This document shows, piece after piece, positions 19,866-29,302 of a DNA stretch of 64,000 nt. The notes beneath the pieces are model-generated. The model was not told the origin of the DNA, made no database searches, and was given only the letters and a program-made list of their open reading frames with translations. Position 1 is the first letter of the stretch. Every line of letters begins with the position of its first letter. Source of the stretch: Sphingomonadaceae bacterium (lineage in GTDB: Bacteria; Pseudomonadota; Alphaproteobacteria; Sphingomonadales; Sphingomonadaceae); assembly GCA_025359445.1 (NCBI GenBank), contig JANYGB010000021.1, forward strand, positions 1 to 64,000, given 5' to 3'. The translations under genes and the position numbers were made by a program.

Positions 19866-20082
19866 GTGTCACTCTGGCTGTGATCGCCACCGGGCACGCG
19901 GACGAAGCGCTGGGGCTGAGCTGGCGACAGCGCGCAGCAGCTTGAAACTTCCCTTCCAGGCGCGCGTTATCACACAGGTGGGCCGCCCAAAAAATCGGAT
20001 CATCGTTGTATTTGTGTCCGAGAAGACCAAGCTCGCCGCAGATACCCGAGGGGGAAGTTCACACCAAAGCAAGGATAGCCAA

Positions 20083-22416
20083 ATGGCTCACGAGCATCAC
20101 CCCGCGCAGAGCCCCCAGCCCGGCCAGGTTACCGATCCCGTCTGCGGGATGACGGTCGATCCTGCCATCACCGCGCACCATGCCAGCCATGCCGGGGCCG
20201 ACTATCATTTCTGCAGCGCCGGATGCCGCAGCAAATTCATCGCCGATCCCCAAAAGTATCTGGAGCCGAGCTCCAGTCAGGCAGACAGCGAACCAGCCGG
20301 CGCAATCTGGACTTGCCCGATGCATCCCCAAGTGCGGCAGGATCATCCCGGTGCCTGTCCGATCTGCGGGATGGCGCTAGAGCCCGAGGTGGTTGCGCTG
20401 AGCGATGGCCCCGACCCCGAATATCTCGATATGCGGCGACGCTTTTGGGTGTGCGCGGCGTTCACCCTGCCGCTGTTCGTCTATGCCATGGGCGATCTAA
20501 TTCCCGGTCAGCCGTTCGCCGCGCTGGCCGGATCGCGATGGTCGCAGTGGCTGCAATTGCTGGTGGCCAGTCCGGTCGTGTTGTGGGGTGCCTGGCCGTT
20601 CTTCGTGCGCGCCGTGCGATCTCTGCGGACGATGAACCTCAACATGTTCACGCTGATCGGCCTGGGTATCGCGGTCGCTTATGGCTTCAGCGTCGTGGCA
20701 ACCGTGCTGCCCGGCATATTCCCGCCGGCCTTTGCCGATATGCACGGGCATATTGCGGTCTATTTTGAGGCTGCTGCGGTTATCACCACGCTGGTCCTGC
20801 TTGGCCAGATGCTTGAACTCAAGGCCCGCGGGCAGACTTCGGGGGCCTTGCGCGCACTGCTCGAGCTGACCCCGCCGGTCGCCATCCGCATCGGCGCCGA
20901 TGGATCGGAGCAAGAAGTCCCCCTGGCTGAGATCCGCGAAGGCGATCAGCTGCGGGTCAAGCCCGGCGCCAAGGTGCCGGTCGACGGCACTGTCGCCAGT
21001 GGATCGAGCAACCTCGACGAATCGATGGTAACCGGTGAACCGGTGCCGATCCACAAAGCTGCCGGCGATGCCGTCACCGGCGGCGCGGTCAACCAGACCG
21101 GCAGTTTTGTGATGATCACCAAGCATGTTGGCAAGGACACCTTGCTCGCCAAGATTATCCAGATGGTCGCGCAGGCGCAGCGCAGCCGCGCGCCGATTCA
21201 AAAGCTGGCGGATCGGGTGGCGAGCTGGTTTGTCCCGGCCGTCATCGCCAGCGCGCTGGTGACATTTGCCGCTTGGGCGATCTGGGGCCCGGCCCCGGCG
21301 CTGGGCTTCGCGCTGGTCAACGCCATTGCCGTGCTGATCATCGCCTGCCCCTGCGCGCTGGGTCTGGCCACGCCGATGTCGATCATGATCGGCACCGGCA
21401 AGGGTGCCCAGAACGGCATTCTGATCAAGAATGCCGAGGTGCTCGAGACGTTTGAGAAGGTCGACACGGTAGTGATCGACAAGACCGGCACGCTGACCGA
21501 AGGCAAACCCAGGCTGGTCATGGTCGAACCGGCCGATGGCTTTGACGAAGACGATCTGCTCGCGCTTGCGGCTGCGGTCGAACGGCCAAGCGAGCATCCG
21601 CTGGCCGCCGCCGTGGTGGCCGGTGCCGCGCAACGCGGCTTGACCCTGACCAGCGCCGACGGCTTCAATTCAACCACCAGCGAAGGCGCAGAAGCACTGG
21701 TTGGCGCGCGCCGCGTCGCGATCGGCAACGAGAAGCTGATGGCCCGAATCGGCGCGGGCAGCGAAGCACTTGCGGCGCGGGCGCAAGCCGGCCGGGCGCT
21801 GGGGCAGACCGTGATGTTCGTCGCGGTGGATGGCCAGCCCGCCGGGCTGATCGGGGTCGCCGACCCGATCAAACCCGCCAGCGGCGACGCGATTGCCCGG
21901 CTGCGCCAGGCCGGGATCCACGTCGTGATGCTCACCGGCGACGCCGAAGCCACCGCGCAAGCCGTCGCCCGCCAGGTCGGGATTAACGAAGTGCGGGCCA
22001 ATGTCTCGCCCGAAGACAAGCACCGGATTATCGGCGAACTCAAAGCCGCCGGGCGCATCGTTGCCATGGCTGGCGACGGGATCAACGATGCCCCCGCGCT
22101 CGCCGCCGCCGATATCGGCATCGCCATGGGTACCGGCACCGATGTCGCGATGGAGAGCGCCGGGATCACGCTGGTCAAGGGTGACTTGTCCGGAATCGCC
22201 AAAGCGCAGCACTTGTCGCGGCTGACGATGCGCAACATCCGCCAGAACCTGTTTTTCGCCTTCGCCTACAACGTGCTTGGCATCCCGCTTGCCGCCGGCG
22301 CGCTTTATCCTGTGTTTGGCCTGTTGCTCAGCCCGATGATCGCCGCGGCCGCGATGAGCCTGAGCTCGGTCTCGGTGATCGGCAACGCGCTGCGACTTAG
22401 GCGTGCAGAGCTTTAG
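20083..22416 (+). CDS. copA: Heavy-metal (copper-type) translocating P1B-ATPase
   Basis: This 777-residue metal-export ATPase lacks a classical HMA domain at the N-terminus. It carries a YHS-like cysteine domain ([20 protein letters not shown]; residues 17-61) and a heavy-metal-binding module ([19 protein letters not shown]; about 74-100). The membrane metal motif is Cys422-Pro-Cys424 ([11 protein letters not shown]) and the phosphorylated aspartate is Asp466 in [19 protein letters not shown] and [20 protein letters not shown] complete the ATPase set. These point to Cu(I) or Ag(I) export. The ATG at 20083 has AAGGA nine bases before it. Its 3' end overlaps the convergent AraC gene by 20 bp. 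No copper regulator gene is adjacent. The exact metal is not settled by sequence. Confidence 0.9.
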   Translation: MAHEHHPAQSPQPGQVTDPVCGMTVDPAITAHHASHAGADYHFCSAGCRSKFIADPQKYLEPSSSQADSEPAGAIWTCPMHPQVRQDHPGACPICGMALEPEVVALSDGPDPEYLDMRRRFWVCAAFTLPLFVYAMGDLIPGQPFAALAGSRWSQWLQLLVASPVVLWGAWPFFVRAVRSLRTMNLNMFTLIGLGIAVAYGFSVVATVLPGIFPPAFADMHGHIAVYFEAAAVITTLVLLGQMLELKARGQTSGALRALLELTPPVAIRIGADGSEQEVPLAEIREGDQLRVKPGAKVPVDGTVASGSSNLDESMVTGEPVPIHKAAGDAVTGGAVNQTGSFVMITKHVGKDTLLAKIIQMVAQAQRSRAPIQKLADRVASWFVPAVIASALVTFAAWAIWGPAPALGFALVNAIAVLIIACPCALGLATPMSIMIGTGKGAQNGILIKNAEVLETFEKVDTVVIDKTGTLTEGKPRLVMVEPADGFDEDDLLALAAAVERPSEHPLAAAVVAGAAQRGLTLTSADGFNSTTSEGAEALVGARRVAIGNEKLMARIGAGSEALAARAQAGRALGQTVMFVAVDGQPAGLIGVADPIKPASGDAIARLRQAGIHVVMLTGDAEATAQAVARQVGINEVRANVSPEDKHRIIGELKAAGRIVAMAGDGINDAPALAAADIGIAMGTGTDVAMESAGITLVKGDLSGIAKAQHLSRLTMRNIRQNLFFAFAYNVLGIPLAAGALYPVFGLLLSPMIAAAAMSLSSVSVIGNALRLRRAEL

Positions 22417-23419
22417 GCACGGTCGAGCGCTGCCGCGCGAAACGCTTCATCGCTTCACGTGGCGATACGCCCAGAGCTTCACGGACGAAGCGGCTCAGCG
22501 CGGAGACATCGGAAAACCCGAGCAGAACCGCAAGCTCGCTTGCCCGCGCGCCCGGTCGCGCCAGATAGCTGCGCGCGAGATCGGTCCGGATTGCGGCAAG
22601 AAGCTGCGAATAGTTTGTTCCGAAACTGGCCAGACTGCGCTGCAAACTGCGCGGGGTCATCGACAGTGCTGTGGCGACAGCAGGGAGGCTGGCCTGGCCT
22701 TTGGGGAGGAAAGCAAGAATCATCGCCGATGTCCGATCGGCAGTGTTCGCATGATCCTGCACCTCGATCTGTTCAAGCTGGCCGCGTACAACCGCAGCAT
22801 GGCCCGGCGCGCGCCACAGCAAATCCTCGGGCGCAAATGTGATTGCGTTCTGCCCGGCTTCGAACACGATTTCGGTTCCGAAGCCGCGGCGGTAATCCGC
22901 TGCACTGCCCAGTTGCCGGTGCGCCAGCAAGACTTTGCCAGGCCGCCAGCTTGCGCCCAGAAACTGCCGAAAGGTGCGGGCGTGAACCGCCAGAACCGCT
23001 TCGGCGAACTGGGCCGGTCTGAACCGCCCCTGCGCCACAATCCGCAACCGGCCAATCCCCCCGGTGGCATCTTCATCAAGCGCCAGCGAATAGCCGGTGG
23101 TGTGATGGCGCATATGCTGCTGCATCAAGGCGTAGTAATCGTGGATCGAGCCGCAGCGTTCGGCGATCAAGGCGGGCAGGCCGATAATCCGCGAATCCAG
23201 TCGCTCGGCCATCAGCAAGCCGAAATTGGGCAATCCGGTTGCATTCGCGGCAAACTCCACAGCGTCGAACATCGCGGTTGCCGGGACCAGTCCGCCGCCG
23301 ACCGTAGCCGCAGCCACATCGATACCCGCCGCGTCGCACAGCGCTTCGCGGCTCACGCCAAGACTGCCGGTATATCCGAACAGCGATGCGAACGCGGCGT
23401 TCTGAGTCAGGTGCTCCAT
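22397..23419 (-). CDS. AraC-family transcriptional regulator
   Basis: A 340-residue regulator. The C-terminal region (about 250-330) contains the AraC double helix-turn-helix ([20 protein letters not shown] and [20 protein letters not shown]). The N-terminal 200 residues resemble the Arabinose_bd-type effector domain of OruR/ToxT-like regulators. The ATG at 23419 is preferred over an in-frame TTG at 23455. It is divergent from the DUF1254/DUF1214 gene at 23522, so it probably controls that gene and itself. A palindrome at 23425-23440 lies directly before its start and could be its operator. Confidence 0.88.
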   Translation of the reverse strand: MEHLTQNAAFASLFGYTGSLGVSREALCDAAGIDVAAATVGGGLVPATAMFDAVEFAANATGLPNFGLLMAERLDSRIIGLPALIAERCGSIHDYYALMQQHMRHHTTGYSLALDEDATGGIGRLRIVAQGRFRPAQFAEAVLAVHARTFRQFLGASWRPGKVLLAHRQLGSAADYRRGFGTEIVFEAGQNAITFAPEDLLWRAPGHAAVVRGQLEQIEVQDHANTADRTSAMILAFLPKGQASLPAVATALSMTPRSLQRSLASFGTNYSQLLAAIRTDLARSYLARPGARASELAVLLGFSDVSALSRFVREALGVSPREAMKRFARQRSTVPKALHA

Positions 23420-23424
23420 GGCGT

Positions 23425-23440
23425 GAAAAGTCAACTTTTC
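23425..23440. promoter_or_regulatory. Palindrome in the divergent AraC / DUF1254 promoter region
   Basis: GAAAAGT and its exact reverse complement ACTTTTC flank a two-base centre. It lies 6 bp from the AraC ATG, so a bound protein could block or autoregulate that gene. In addition, GGATCGATCA occurs twice upstream of the DUF1254 gene. Function is inferred. Confidence 0.4.
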
Positions 23441-23521
23441 GTCGCCATTCGTCAAGTAAGGTTTTTTTGGGTATCCTATCGTCGGGATCGATCAGAACAG
23501 AACTGACGGAGAGGATCGATC

Positions 23522-25018
23522 ATGAAAAAGCGGAATTGGCTGCTCGCCCTGACCCTTGCAACGAGCTTTGCCAGCGCGGCCTGGGCTCAACAAATGCAGG
23601 TGCTGCATTTTGGGGATGATACGATCGAGGCTGCACAGCCAGTCTCGCCGCTCGTCGAACAAGCGCTGCAAGCCTATGTCTATGGCTACACCCCGCTCTA
23701 CTTCGACGTGTCGATGAAGACATACACCAATGTCGCAAAGCCGAGCGAAAATCCCAACCAGATGTGGGCCCCGGTCAACCAGTTTTTCCACGGTCGCCGC
23801 CAGCAGACGGCTGAAATTACGATGGGCGTCGCGCCCAATTCGGACACGCTTTATTCGATGGCCTACCTCGATCTGAGCAAGGGCCCCGTTATGTGGCACC
23901 TGCCGGCCTGGCCCGGCCACTATTACGTTTGTCCGATCCACAACCAGTGGGCGGACAATATTTCGATCGGCAACCGCACTAACCCCGGCCCGATCGAGGT
24001 CGATTATGCCGTGACGGGCAAGGATTGGCACGGAACCCTGCCAGCGGGTGTGCGGCGCATCCAGATGGACAGCGATCACGCCATGATCCTGTGCCATATC
24101 CGTCAGGATTTCGATCCAGCCAGTCTGGCCTCGGCGCACAAGTTCCAAGACGGGATGACGCTGACGCCTCTATCGGCATGGCACAAGGGCGGGCGCTACA
24201 CGCCGCCCGCAGGCACAGTCGATCCGGCGATCAGTGCGTGGATGGGCACAACCGTACCCAAGCAGATCATGGCAATGGATCCGCAGACGTTTTTTGGCCG
24301 AGTGGCAGAAGTCCTGACTATCAACCCGCCCACGCAGGAAGACGCCGAGGCGGTGGCCGTGCTCAAATCGTTCGGGATCGTTCAGGGCCAACCGTTCGAT
24401 TTCTCGAAGTTGCCGCCTGAAAAGCAGGATGCTTTGCGCCAAGCGATGGTTCTGGGACCGCCCATGCTGCGGCGCGCGCTCGGCAACCTCGGCCCGCGGG
24501 TAAATGGCTGGCCTTATGCCTTGGTCGTGGGTCGGTATCAGGAACACTATCTCAAGCGGGCAGCGGCGGCGCAGTTCGGATTTTCCGGGAACATGATGGA
24601 AGACAATATGCAGTCCATCAACCTGCGCGATTCCAAAGGCGTGCAGCTCAACGGGGATCACCGCTACACGATCCACTTTGCGCCTGGCATGACCCCGCCG
24701 GTCGATGGGTTCTGGTCGTTCACAGTCTATACCGCCGGGACTTATGACATCTTCGCTCCCAAAGGCCGCAATCCGGTGGGCAATCACGACAAGACCAATC
24801 CGCTGCATTTCAACGCGGATGGCTCGCTCGATATCTACGTCCAGCCCGAACCGACCGGAGACCCAGCCAAAGACCACAATTGGCTCGCAACGCCCAAGGG
24901 CACCGACTTTATGGTCTATTTCCGCACTTACGGTCCGCACCCAGCAATTTATAGTTTTAGCAGTGCAACCGGTTTACCTGCGTTCGTCATTCCGGCGCTG
25001 GAACAGGCGAAAGATTAG
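23522..25018 (+). CDS. DUF1254/DUF1214 periplasmic protein
   Basis: This 498-residue exported protein has a clear signal peptide (KKRNWLLALTLATSFASAAWA). The N-terminal DUF1254 region (about 45-190) contains AYVYGYTPLYFDVSMK and APNSDTLYSMAYLDLSKGPV. The C-terminal DUF1214 region (about 360-490) contains FAPGMTPPVDGFWSFTVY and NPLHFNADGSLDIYVQPE. Proteins of this pair are widespread, and no defined reaction is known to me. AGAGG lies about eight bases before the ATG. It is divergent from an AraC regulator and followed by a terminator, so it is a single-gene unit under that regulator. Confidence 0.88.
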   Translation: MKKRNWLLALTLATSFASAAWAQQMQVLHFGDDTIEAAQPVSPLVEQALQAYVYGYTPLYFDVSMKTYTNVAKPSENPNQMWAPVNQFFHGRRQQTAEITMGVAPNSDTLYSMAYLDLSKGPVMWHLPAWPGHYYVCPIHNQWADNISIGNRTNPGPIEVDYAVTGKDWHGTLPAGVRRIQMDSDHAMILCHIRQDFDPASLASAHKFQDGMTLTPLSAWHKGGRYTPPAGTVDPAISAWMGTTVPKQIMAMDPQTFFGRVAEVLTINPPTQEDAEAVAVLKSFGIVQGQPFDFSKLPPEKQDALRQAMVLGPPMLRRALGNLGPRVNGWPYALVVGRYQEHYLKRAAAAQFGFSGNMMEDNMQSINLRDSKGVQLNGDHRYTIHFAPGMTPPVDGFWSFTVYTAGTYDIFAPKGRNPVGNHDKTNPLHFNADGSLDIYVQPEPTGDPAKDHNWLATPKGTDFMVYFRTYGPHPAIYSFSSATGLPAFVIPALEQAKD

Positions 25019-25046
25019 ACTCACAAAGCTCGCTTGCATTATCTTG

Positions 25047-25084
25047 CCCCCGCAAACGCTAGCTGCGTTCGCGGGGGTGGGTTT
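25047..25084 (+). terminator. Rho-independent-type terminator after the DUF1254 gene
   Basis: A stem CCCCCGCAAACGC / GCGTTCGCGGGGG (13 bp, one mismatch) with a 4-base loop is followed by TGGGTTT. It lies about 30 bp after the stop of the DUF1254/DUF1214 gene. Confidence 0.65.
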
Positions 25085-25350
25085 ATCAGGTCAACTGCAG
25101 CCCCCGCGCAATTTCCTTGCGTTTTGCCGCAACGCAGCATATATGGGTGTCACATCCAACCGGACCTTGCCCGGGCATCCGCCCCGGTAAGCCAGTTTGG
25201 CGCCGCGTGAAGCCTGCCTGATGGCAGGATAGCCCCGAACGCCCGGTTGACCGTTTTACCAGCCGCCTTTGTCACGCAGGGTTGCACTTGATGCACCTGT
25301 CCAGCCGCGCCGATTTCCGGCGTGCGCACGGCTATATTTGAAAGTATTTT
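25085..25350 (+). other. Non-coding leader region upstream of the DEAD-box helicase
   Basis: From the terminator to the helicase ATG there are 266 bp with no convincing gene. Short inverted pieces such as GCCTGCCTGATGGCAGG and GCCGATTTCCGGCGTGCGC could fold in a leader RNA. RNA helicase genes often have long, structured 5' leaders that autoregulate, but I see no recognised element here. Confidence 0.35.
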
Positions 25351-27057
25351 ATGTCCTATTTTTCCGACCTTGGCCTTGCCGAGCCGCTTTTGCGCGCACT
25401 TGAGACCAAAGGCTATGCCGACCCGACCCCGATCCAACAGCAGGCCATTCCGGCACTGCTCGAAGGCCGCGATCTGCTCGGGATCGCGCAGACCGGTACC
25501 GGCAAGACCGCAGCCTTCTCGCTGCCCTCGCTGCACCGTCTCGCCGCCAATCCCAAAGCGCGGATGAGCGCGAGCTGCCGCATGCTGGTGCTTTCGCCGA
25601 CGCGCGAACTCGCCGCCCAGATTGCCGAGAATATGCGCGGCTACGCCAAGTACCTCAGCTTGTCGGTGCAGTGCATCTTCGGCGGGGTGCCGGTGGGCAA
25701 GCAGGCCCGCGCGCTGTCGGGCGGGGTCGATATCCTCGTCGCCACGCCGGGCCGGTTGCTCGACCTGATCGACCAGCGCGCGCTGACGCTGCGCAATGTC
25801 GAAATCTTCGTGCTCGATGAAGCCGACCAGATGATGGACCTCGGGTTCATCGTGCCCTTGAAGCGTGTCGCCAACATGCTGCCCAAGGAACGCCAGAGCC
25901 TGTTCTTCTCGGCCACCATGCCTCGCGCAATCGCCGATCTGGGCAAGCAGTTCATCTCCAACCCGGTCCGCGTCGAAGTTGCGCCGCAGTCGACCACTGT
26001 CGAGCGGGTGGAACAGTATGTGACCCAGCTTAACCAGGGCGAAAAGCAGGCCTTGCTCTCATTGAGCCTGCGCGCTGGCCTGGCCGACGGCAAGATCGAC
26101 CGCGCGCTGGTCTTCACCCGGACCAAGCACGGTGCCGACCGCGTGGTTCGTCACCTGGTTTCGGCCGGGGTTCAAGCCGCCGCGATCCACGGCAACAAGA
26201 GCCAGCCGCAGCGCACCGCCGCATTGAACGCCTTCCGCCAGGGTTCGACCCCGGTGCTGGTCGCCACCGATATCGCCGCGCGCGGGATCGATGTTACGGG
26301 CGTCAGCCACGTGTTCAACTTCGAGATGCCCAATGTGGCCGAGCAGTATGTCCACCGCATCGGGCGGACAGCACGCGCGGGCGCTGACGGTATCGCGATC
26401 AGCTATGTTGCGCCGGATGAGCGCGATTATTTGCGCGACATCGAACGGCTGACCAAGGTCAAGCTATTCCCGCAGCCTCTCCCTGAGGACTTCCTCAAGG
26501 AAGCCGCACGCTTGCCCGCCCCGGTGCGCAAGCCGCAGGAACTGGAACAGGATGCCCGGCGCGATGCCCGCGATGCGCGCGGCCGCGGCGGCCCGGCTAC
26601 ACGCGGCGGCGGCGGTCGCAGTGGCGGTCCGAACAAGAACCGCAGCACTGGCGGCCAGGGCCGTGATGGCCAGTCGCGCGACCAATATGTCCGCAACGAC
26701 CGCATCGCGAGTGACCGTAAGGCCACAGCCCCGGCGCGCGGCCCGGTGTTCAATCCGCTCGGCGATGTCCGCCAGGACGGTAATCAGCCGCAAGGTGAAC
26801 GCAGCGCTGGCGGTGGTGAACGCCGCCCAGCCCCGCAACACCGCGATGCTGTGCGCCCGGCACGCCCGCATGGTGATCGGCCTCAGGGCGATCGGCCCCA
26901 GGGTGATCGCCCGCGCAACGACCGTCCCCACGGGGACCGCCCGCGCAACGACCGCCCCCAAGGTGATCGCCCGCGCGGCGATCGTCCCCAAGGCGACCGT
27001 CCGCAAGGCCCGCGCCGCCAAGGCGGGGGTGGTGGCAGCGGCCCCCGTCGCGGCTAA
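25351..27057 (+). CDS. DEAD-box RNA helicase with repetitive basic C-terminal tail (RhlE-like)
   Basis: This is a 568-residue ATP-dependent RNA helicase used in RNA remodelling, ribosome assembly or cold adaptation. The core shows the Q motif (TPIQQQAIP), Walker A AQTGTGKTAAF (near 46), PTRELAAQI, VLDEADQMMDLGF, FSATMP and HRIGRTARAG. After about residue 375 the tail is Arg/Gly/Asp-rich, with a run of GDRPQ, NDRP and GDRPR units (about 508-555) likely to bind RNA. The tail is low-complexity and disordered. The protein resembles RhlE-type helicases. Start at the ATG where homology begins. Confidence 0.92.
   Translation: MSYFSDLGLAEPLLRALETKGYADPTPIQQQAIPALLEGRDLLGIAQTGTGKTAAFSLPSLHRLAANPKARMSASCRMLVLSPTRELAAQIAENMRGYAKYLSLSVQCIFGGVPVGKQARALSGGVDILVATPGRLLDLIDQRALTLRNVEIFVLDEADQMMDLGFIVPLKRVANMLPKERQSLFFSATMPRAIADLGKQFISNPVRVEVAPQSTTVERVEQYVTQLNQGEKQALLSLSLRAGLADGKIDRALVFTRTKHGADRVVRHLVSAGVQAAAIHGNKSQPQRTAALNAFRQGSTPVLVATDIAARGIDVTGVSHVFNFEMPNVAEQYVHRIGRTARAGADGIAISYVAPDERDYLRDIERLTKVKLFPQPLPEDFLKEAARLPAPVRKPQELEQDARRDARDARGRGGPATRGGGGRSGGPNKNRSTGGQGRDGQSRDQYVRNDRIASDRKATAPARGPVFNPLGDVRQDGNQPQGERSAGGGERRPAPQHRDAVRPARPHGDRPQGDRPQGDRPRNDRPHGDRPRNDRPQGDRPRGDRPQGDRPQGPRRQGGGGGSGPRRG
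26874..27020 (+). repeat. In-frame 15-18 bp tandem repeats encoding GDRP/NDRP units
   Basis: Near-identical DNA units (variants of GGCGATCGGCCCCAGG) repeat about nine times within the helicase tail and encode (G/N)DRP(Q/R/H). Such repeats can change copy number by slippage. They are coding, not an independent element. Confidence 0.7.
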
Positions 27058-27146
27058 GTAATACCCCGGATACGCGGTGCGGAGAGATTCGCGCCGCGTG
27101 ATCTACATCACGGCAAATTCCACGCCGCCCGGCTAATCCGGCGGCA

Positions 27147-28310
27147 ATGGATAACCAGCAATCACCGCCGCTTAAACCATCCGGGACCGGCCTGAGCTTT
27201 GCCGCGCCGTTTGCCTTGGTCCGCGCGGTGGTGTTGCGTGACTGGCGCTCGCTGCAAGTCACGCTGATCGCCTGCGCGGTGGCGGCGGTGGTCACCGCGT
27301 TCCAGTATCAGGTTTATACCTCGTTCGTGCGGGCCGGATCGGTCGGGCCGCGGTTCATCGGCGGCTCGGTCTGGGTCAGCGCCGGATCGATCGAATGCTT
27401 CGACTTCCCTGGCGTCATCGGCGAGGATTACGCCGGGCAGCTGGCGCGCTATTTTCCGTCATCAGGCGTGCGCCGGGTTGCGTTCGGGTTCACCGCATGG
27501 ACTTCGCCCAGCGGTCGGCGCGGCAATGTCGCGGTAATCGGGGTCGATGATGCGCGGGGTCCGGACGGGGCACTGCTGGCCGACAGCGCGTTCCTCGCCG
27601 ATCACTCCGACCTTACCCGGCTCGACTTGTCGCGCGGGGCCGGACAGCTTGCCACTTTGGGCGGGGAAACCATGCAACTGGCGGGAACGACCGACCGGCT
27701 GCCGACTTTTCTGGGCGCGCCTTATGTCGTGACCGGGTTCGAGCGGGCGCGCAGCCTGCTGCGGATGGATCCGAGCTCCACCGCGTTCCTGGTGTTCGAC
27801 GCGCCGGGCGGCGATGCGCCCGCGCTGGGCACAGCACTTCGCGCAGCCCAGGCGCGCTATCCCGAACTCACCCTGCGCAGCGAGGCAGCCTTCGCGCAAA
27901 GCTCGTCGCGCTATTGGCAGCTCAAAACCGGGGCCGGCGCGGCGATCCTGCTTGCAGCGGTGCTCGCCAGCCTGCTGATGATGATCCTGCTCGCCAACGG
28001 CGTCCTGCGCTTCCTCCAGCGTTATGCGCAAGACCTGCTTTCGATGCTCGGCCACGGTGCGGGCCAGCGCGAGGTCTGGCTGGTGGCGGCAGGGATCGCA
28101 GTTGTGGTCGCGGCACTGACCTTCGCTGCGATGCTGGCGCTGACCCCGCTGATGATCCTCGCGGCGCAGCCGTTGCTCCCATGGGTCTCGTTCGTCGCCG
28201 CCGATACCCTTCCTCCCGCCGTGGCCATGCTGATCGCGCTGGTCGCCGCCATCGCCAGCGCAGGTAGCGCGGTGCGCCAGTATGGCCCCGAAGCGGTGTT
28301 CCGGACATGA
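27147..28310 (+). CDS. ABC transporter permease, FtsX/DevC-like
   Basis: This 387-residue permease has an N-terminal membrane segment near 35-57, a long periplasmic region, and three C-terminal segments (AAILLAAVLASLLMMILL, VWLVAAGIAVVVAALTF, LPPAVAMLIALVAAIASAG). That is the MacB/DevC topology. The stop overlaps the start of the HlyD-type gene (ATGA). With the HlyD protein and the ATPase it forms a DevBCA-like tripartite exporter that moves a lipid or small molecule outward. The substrate is unknown. The only linked enzyme is the methyltransferase at 29964. Confidence 0.82.
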   Translation: MDNQQSPPLKPSGTGLSFAAPFALVRAVVLRDWRSLQVTLIACAVAAVVTAFQYQVYTSFVRAGSVGPRFIGGSVWVSAGSIECFDFPGVIGEDYAGQLARYFPSSGVRRVAFGFTAWTSPSGRRGNVAVIGVDDARGPDGALLADSAFLADHSDLTRLDLSRGAGQLATLGGETMQLAGTTDRLPTFLGAPYVVTGFERARSLLRMDPSSTAFLVFDAPGGDAPALGTALRAAQARYPELTLRSEAAFAQSSSRYWQLKTGAGAAILLAAVLASLLMMILLANGVLRFLQRYAQDLLSMLGHGAGQREVWLVAAGIAVVVAALTFAAMLALTPLMILAAQPLLPWVSFVAADTLPPAVAMLIALVAAIASAGSAVRQYGPEAVFRT

Positions 28311-29302
28311 AGGCACTCCTCTCCCTTTCCGCCGCCGTGGCGCTGGCCGCGTGCGGCGTCTCGCAAGGCCAGCCGGCCAAGCCCCAAGCCGCCGCGCTCT
28401 ATCGCGCCACCTCGGTCGGGCGGATCGATGCCTTGGGCGAAGCGCGCGAACTGGTCGCCGCGGCCGACGGCGTAATTTCCCGGGTGCTGGTCCAGCGCGG
28501 TCAGCAGGTCCGCGCCGGGCAAGTGCTGTTGCTGGTCGATTGCGCGCCGCGCGCAGGCCAGGCGCAGGCCGCATTGGCATCCGCGCAGCAAGGCAGCGCC
28601 GATGCGGCCTTGGTTGCAGCGGGTCCGCGCAGCGAAGCTGTAGCTGCCGCGCGTGCCACTTTGGCCGAAGCCGAGGCGCGGCTCGTCAATGCGCAGCAAG
28701 CGCTTGATCGCGCCGCCGCGCTGGTGACGCGCGGCTTTGTGTCGCGCCGCGATCTCGAAGCCCGCACCGCAGAACGTGACGCCGCCCACGCCGCGCGCGA
28801 CCGGGCCCAGGCGCAACTGGCCGAACTCGCCAATGGCTCAAGGCCGCTTGAACGCGTCGCCGCCGCAGCCGGTGCGCGCGCCCAGCGCGGCGCAGCACAA
28901 GCCGCAGCCGCATCGCTCGGCCAGTGCGAACTGCGCAGCCCGATTGGCGGCCAGGTGCTGCAGGTGCTGCGCCGCGAGGGCGAATTTTCCGGCGCAAGCC
29001 AGGGCACCCCGCTGCTCGTGGTGGGTGACATGCGCAGCCGGATCGTGCGCGCCGAAGTGGGCGAACGCGACACGGCCGGGATCGCCATCGGCGCGCCGGT
29101 CGAGGTGTGGATCGACGGCTCCCCCCGGCGCTGGCGCGGGCACGTCAGCGAGCTTGCCGCGCTGATGGGCCGCCGCACTGCGCGCTCGCTCGACCCGACC
29201 GACCGGTTCGACCGCGATGTGCGCGAGGCGATCATCGTGATCGACGACCCGGACCTGCCTGCAGTCGCCGGACTGCGCGTCACCGTGGGGTTCAAACAAT
29301 GA
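28307..29302 (+). CDS. HlyD/DevB-like membrane fusion lipoprotein
   Basis: This 331-residue periplasmic adaptor has a lipoprotein signal peptide (lipobox LAAC, Cys16). An N-terminal lipoyl-like half (DGVISRVLVQRGQQVRAGQVLLLV) is followed by an Ala-rich coiled-coil hairpin of about 110 residues (85-200). The second half-lipoyl and beta-barrel regions (LRSPIGGQVLQVLRREGEF) follow. It joins the inner-membrane permease to an outer-membrane channel. It overlaps the permease stop and the ATPase start by four bases each. No TolC-like gene is nearby, so it probably uses a shared outer-membrane channel. Confidence 0.86.
   Translation: MKALLSLSAAVALAACGVSQGQPAKPQAAALYRATSVGRIDALGEARELVAAADGVISRVLVQRGQQVRAGQVLLLVDCAPRAGQAQAALASAQQGSADAALVAAGPRSEAVAAARATLAEAEARLVNAQQALDRAAALVTRGFVSRRDLEARTAERDAAHAARDRAQAQLAELANGSRPLERVAAAAGARAQRGAAQAAAASLGQCELRSPIGGQVLQVLRREGEFSGASQGTPLLVVGDMRSRIVRAEVGERDTAGIAIGAPVEVWIDGSPRRWRGHVSELAALMGRRTARSLDPTDRFDRDVREAIIVIDDPDLPAVAGLRVTVGFKQ

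Noticed and set aside
19866..20082. A MerR/CueR-type operator upstream of the P-ATPase
   Set aside because: TTGAAA and CTTCC pieces exist near 19942, but spacing and symmetry are not good enough to claim a site.
20497..21633. Minus-strand open frame opposite the P-ATPase gene
   Set aside because: Antisense to conserved motifs of the ATPase; no recognisable domain.
26874..27020. CRISPR-like array
   Set aside because: Units are contiguous, in frame and encode a repeated peptide; there are no spacers.
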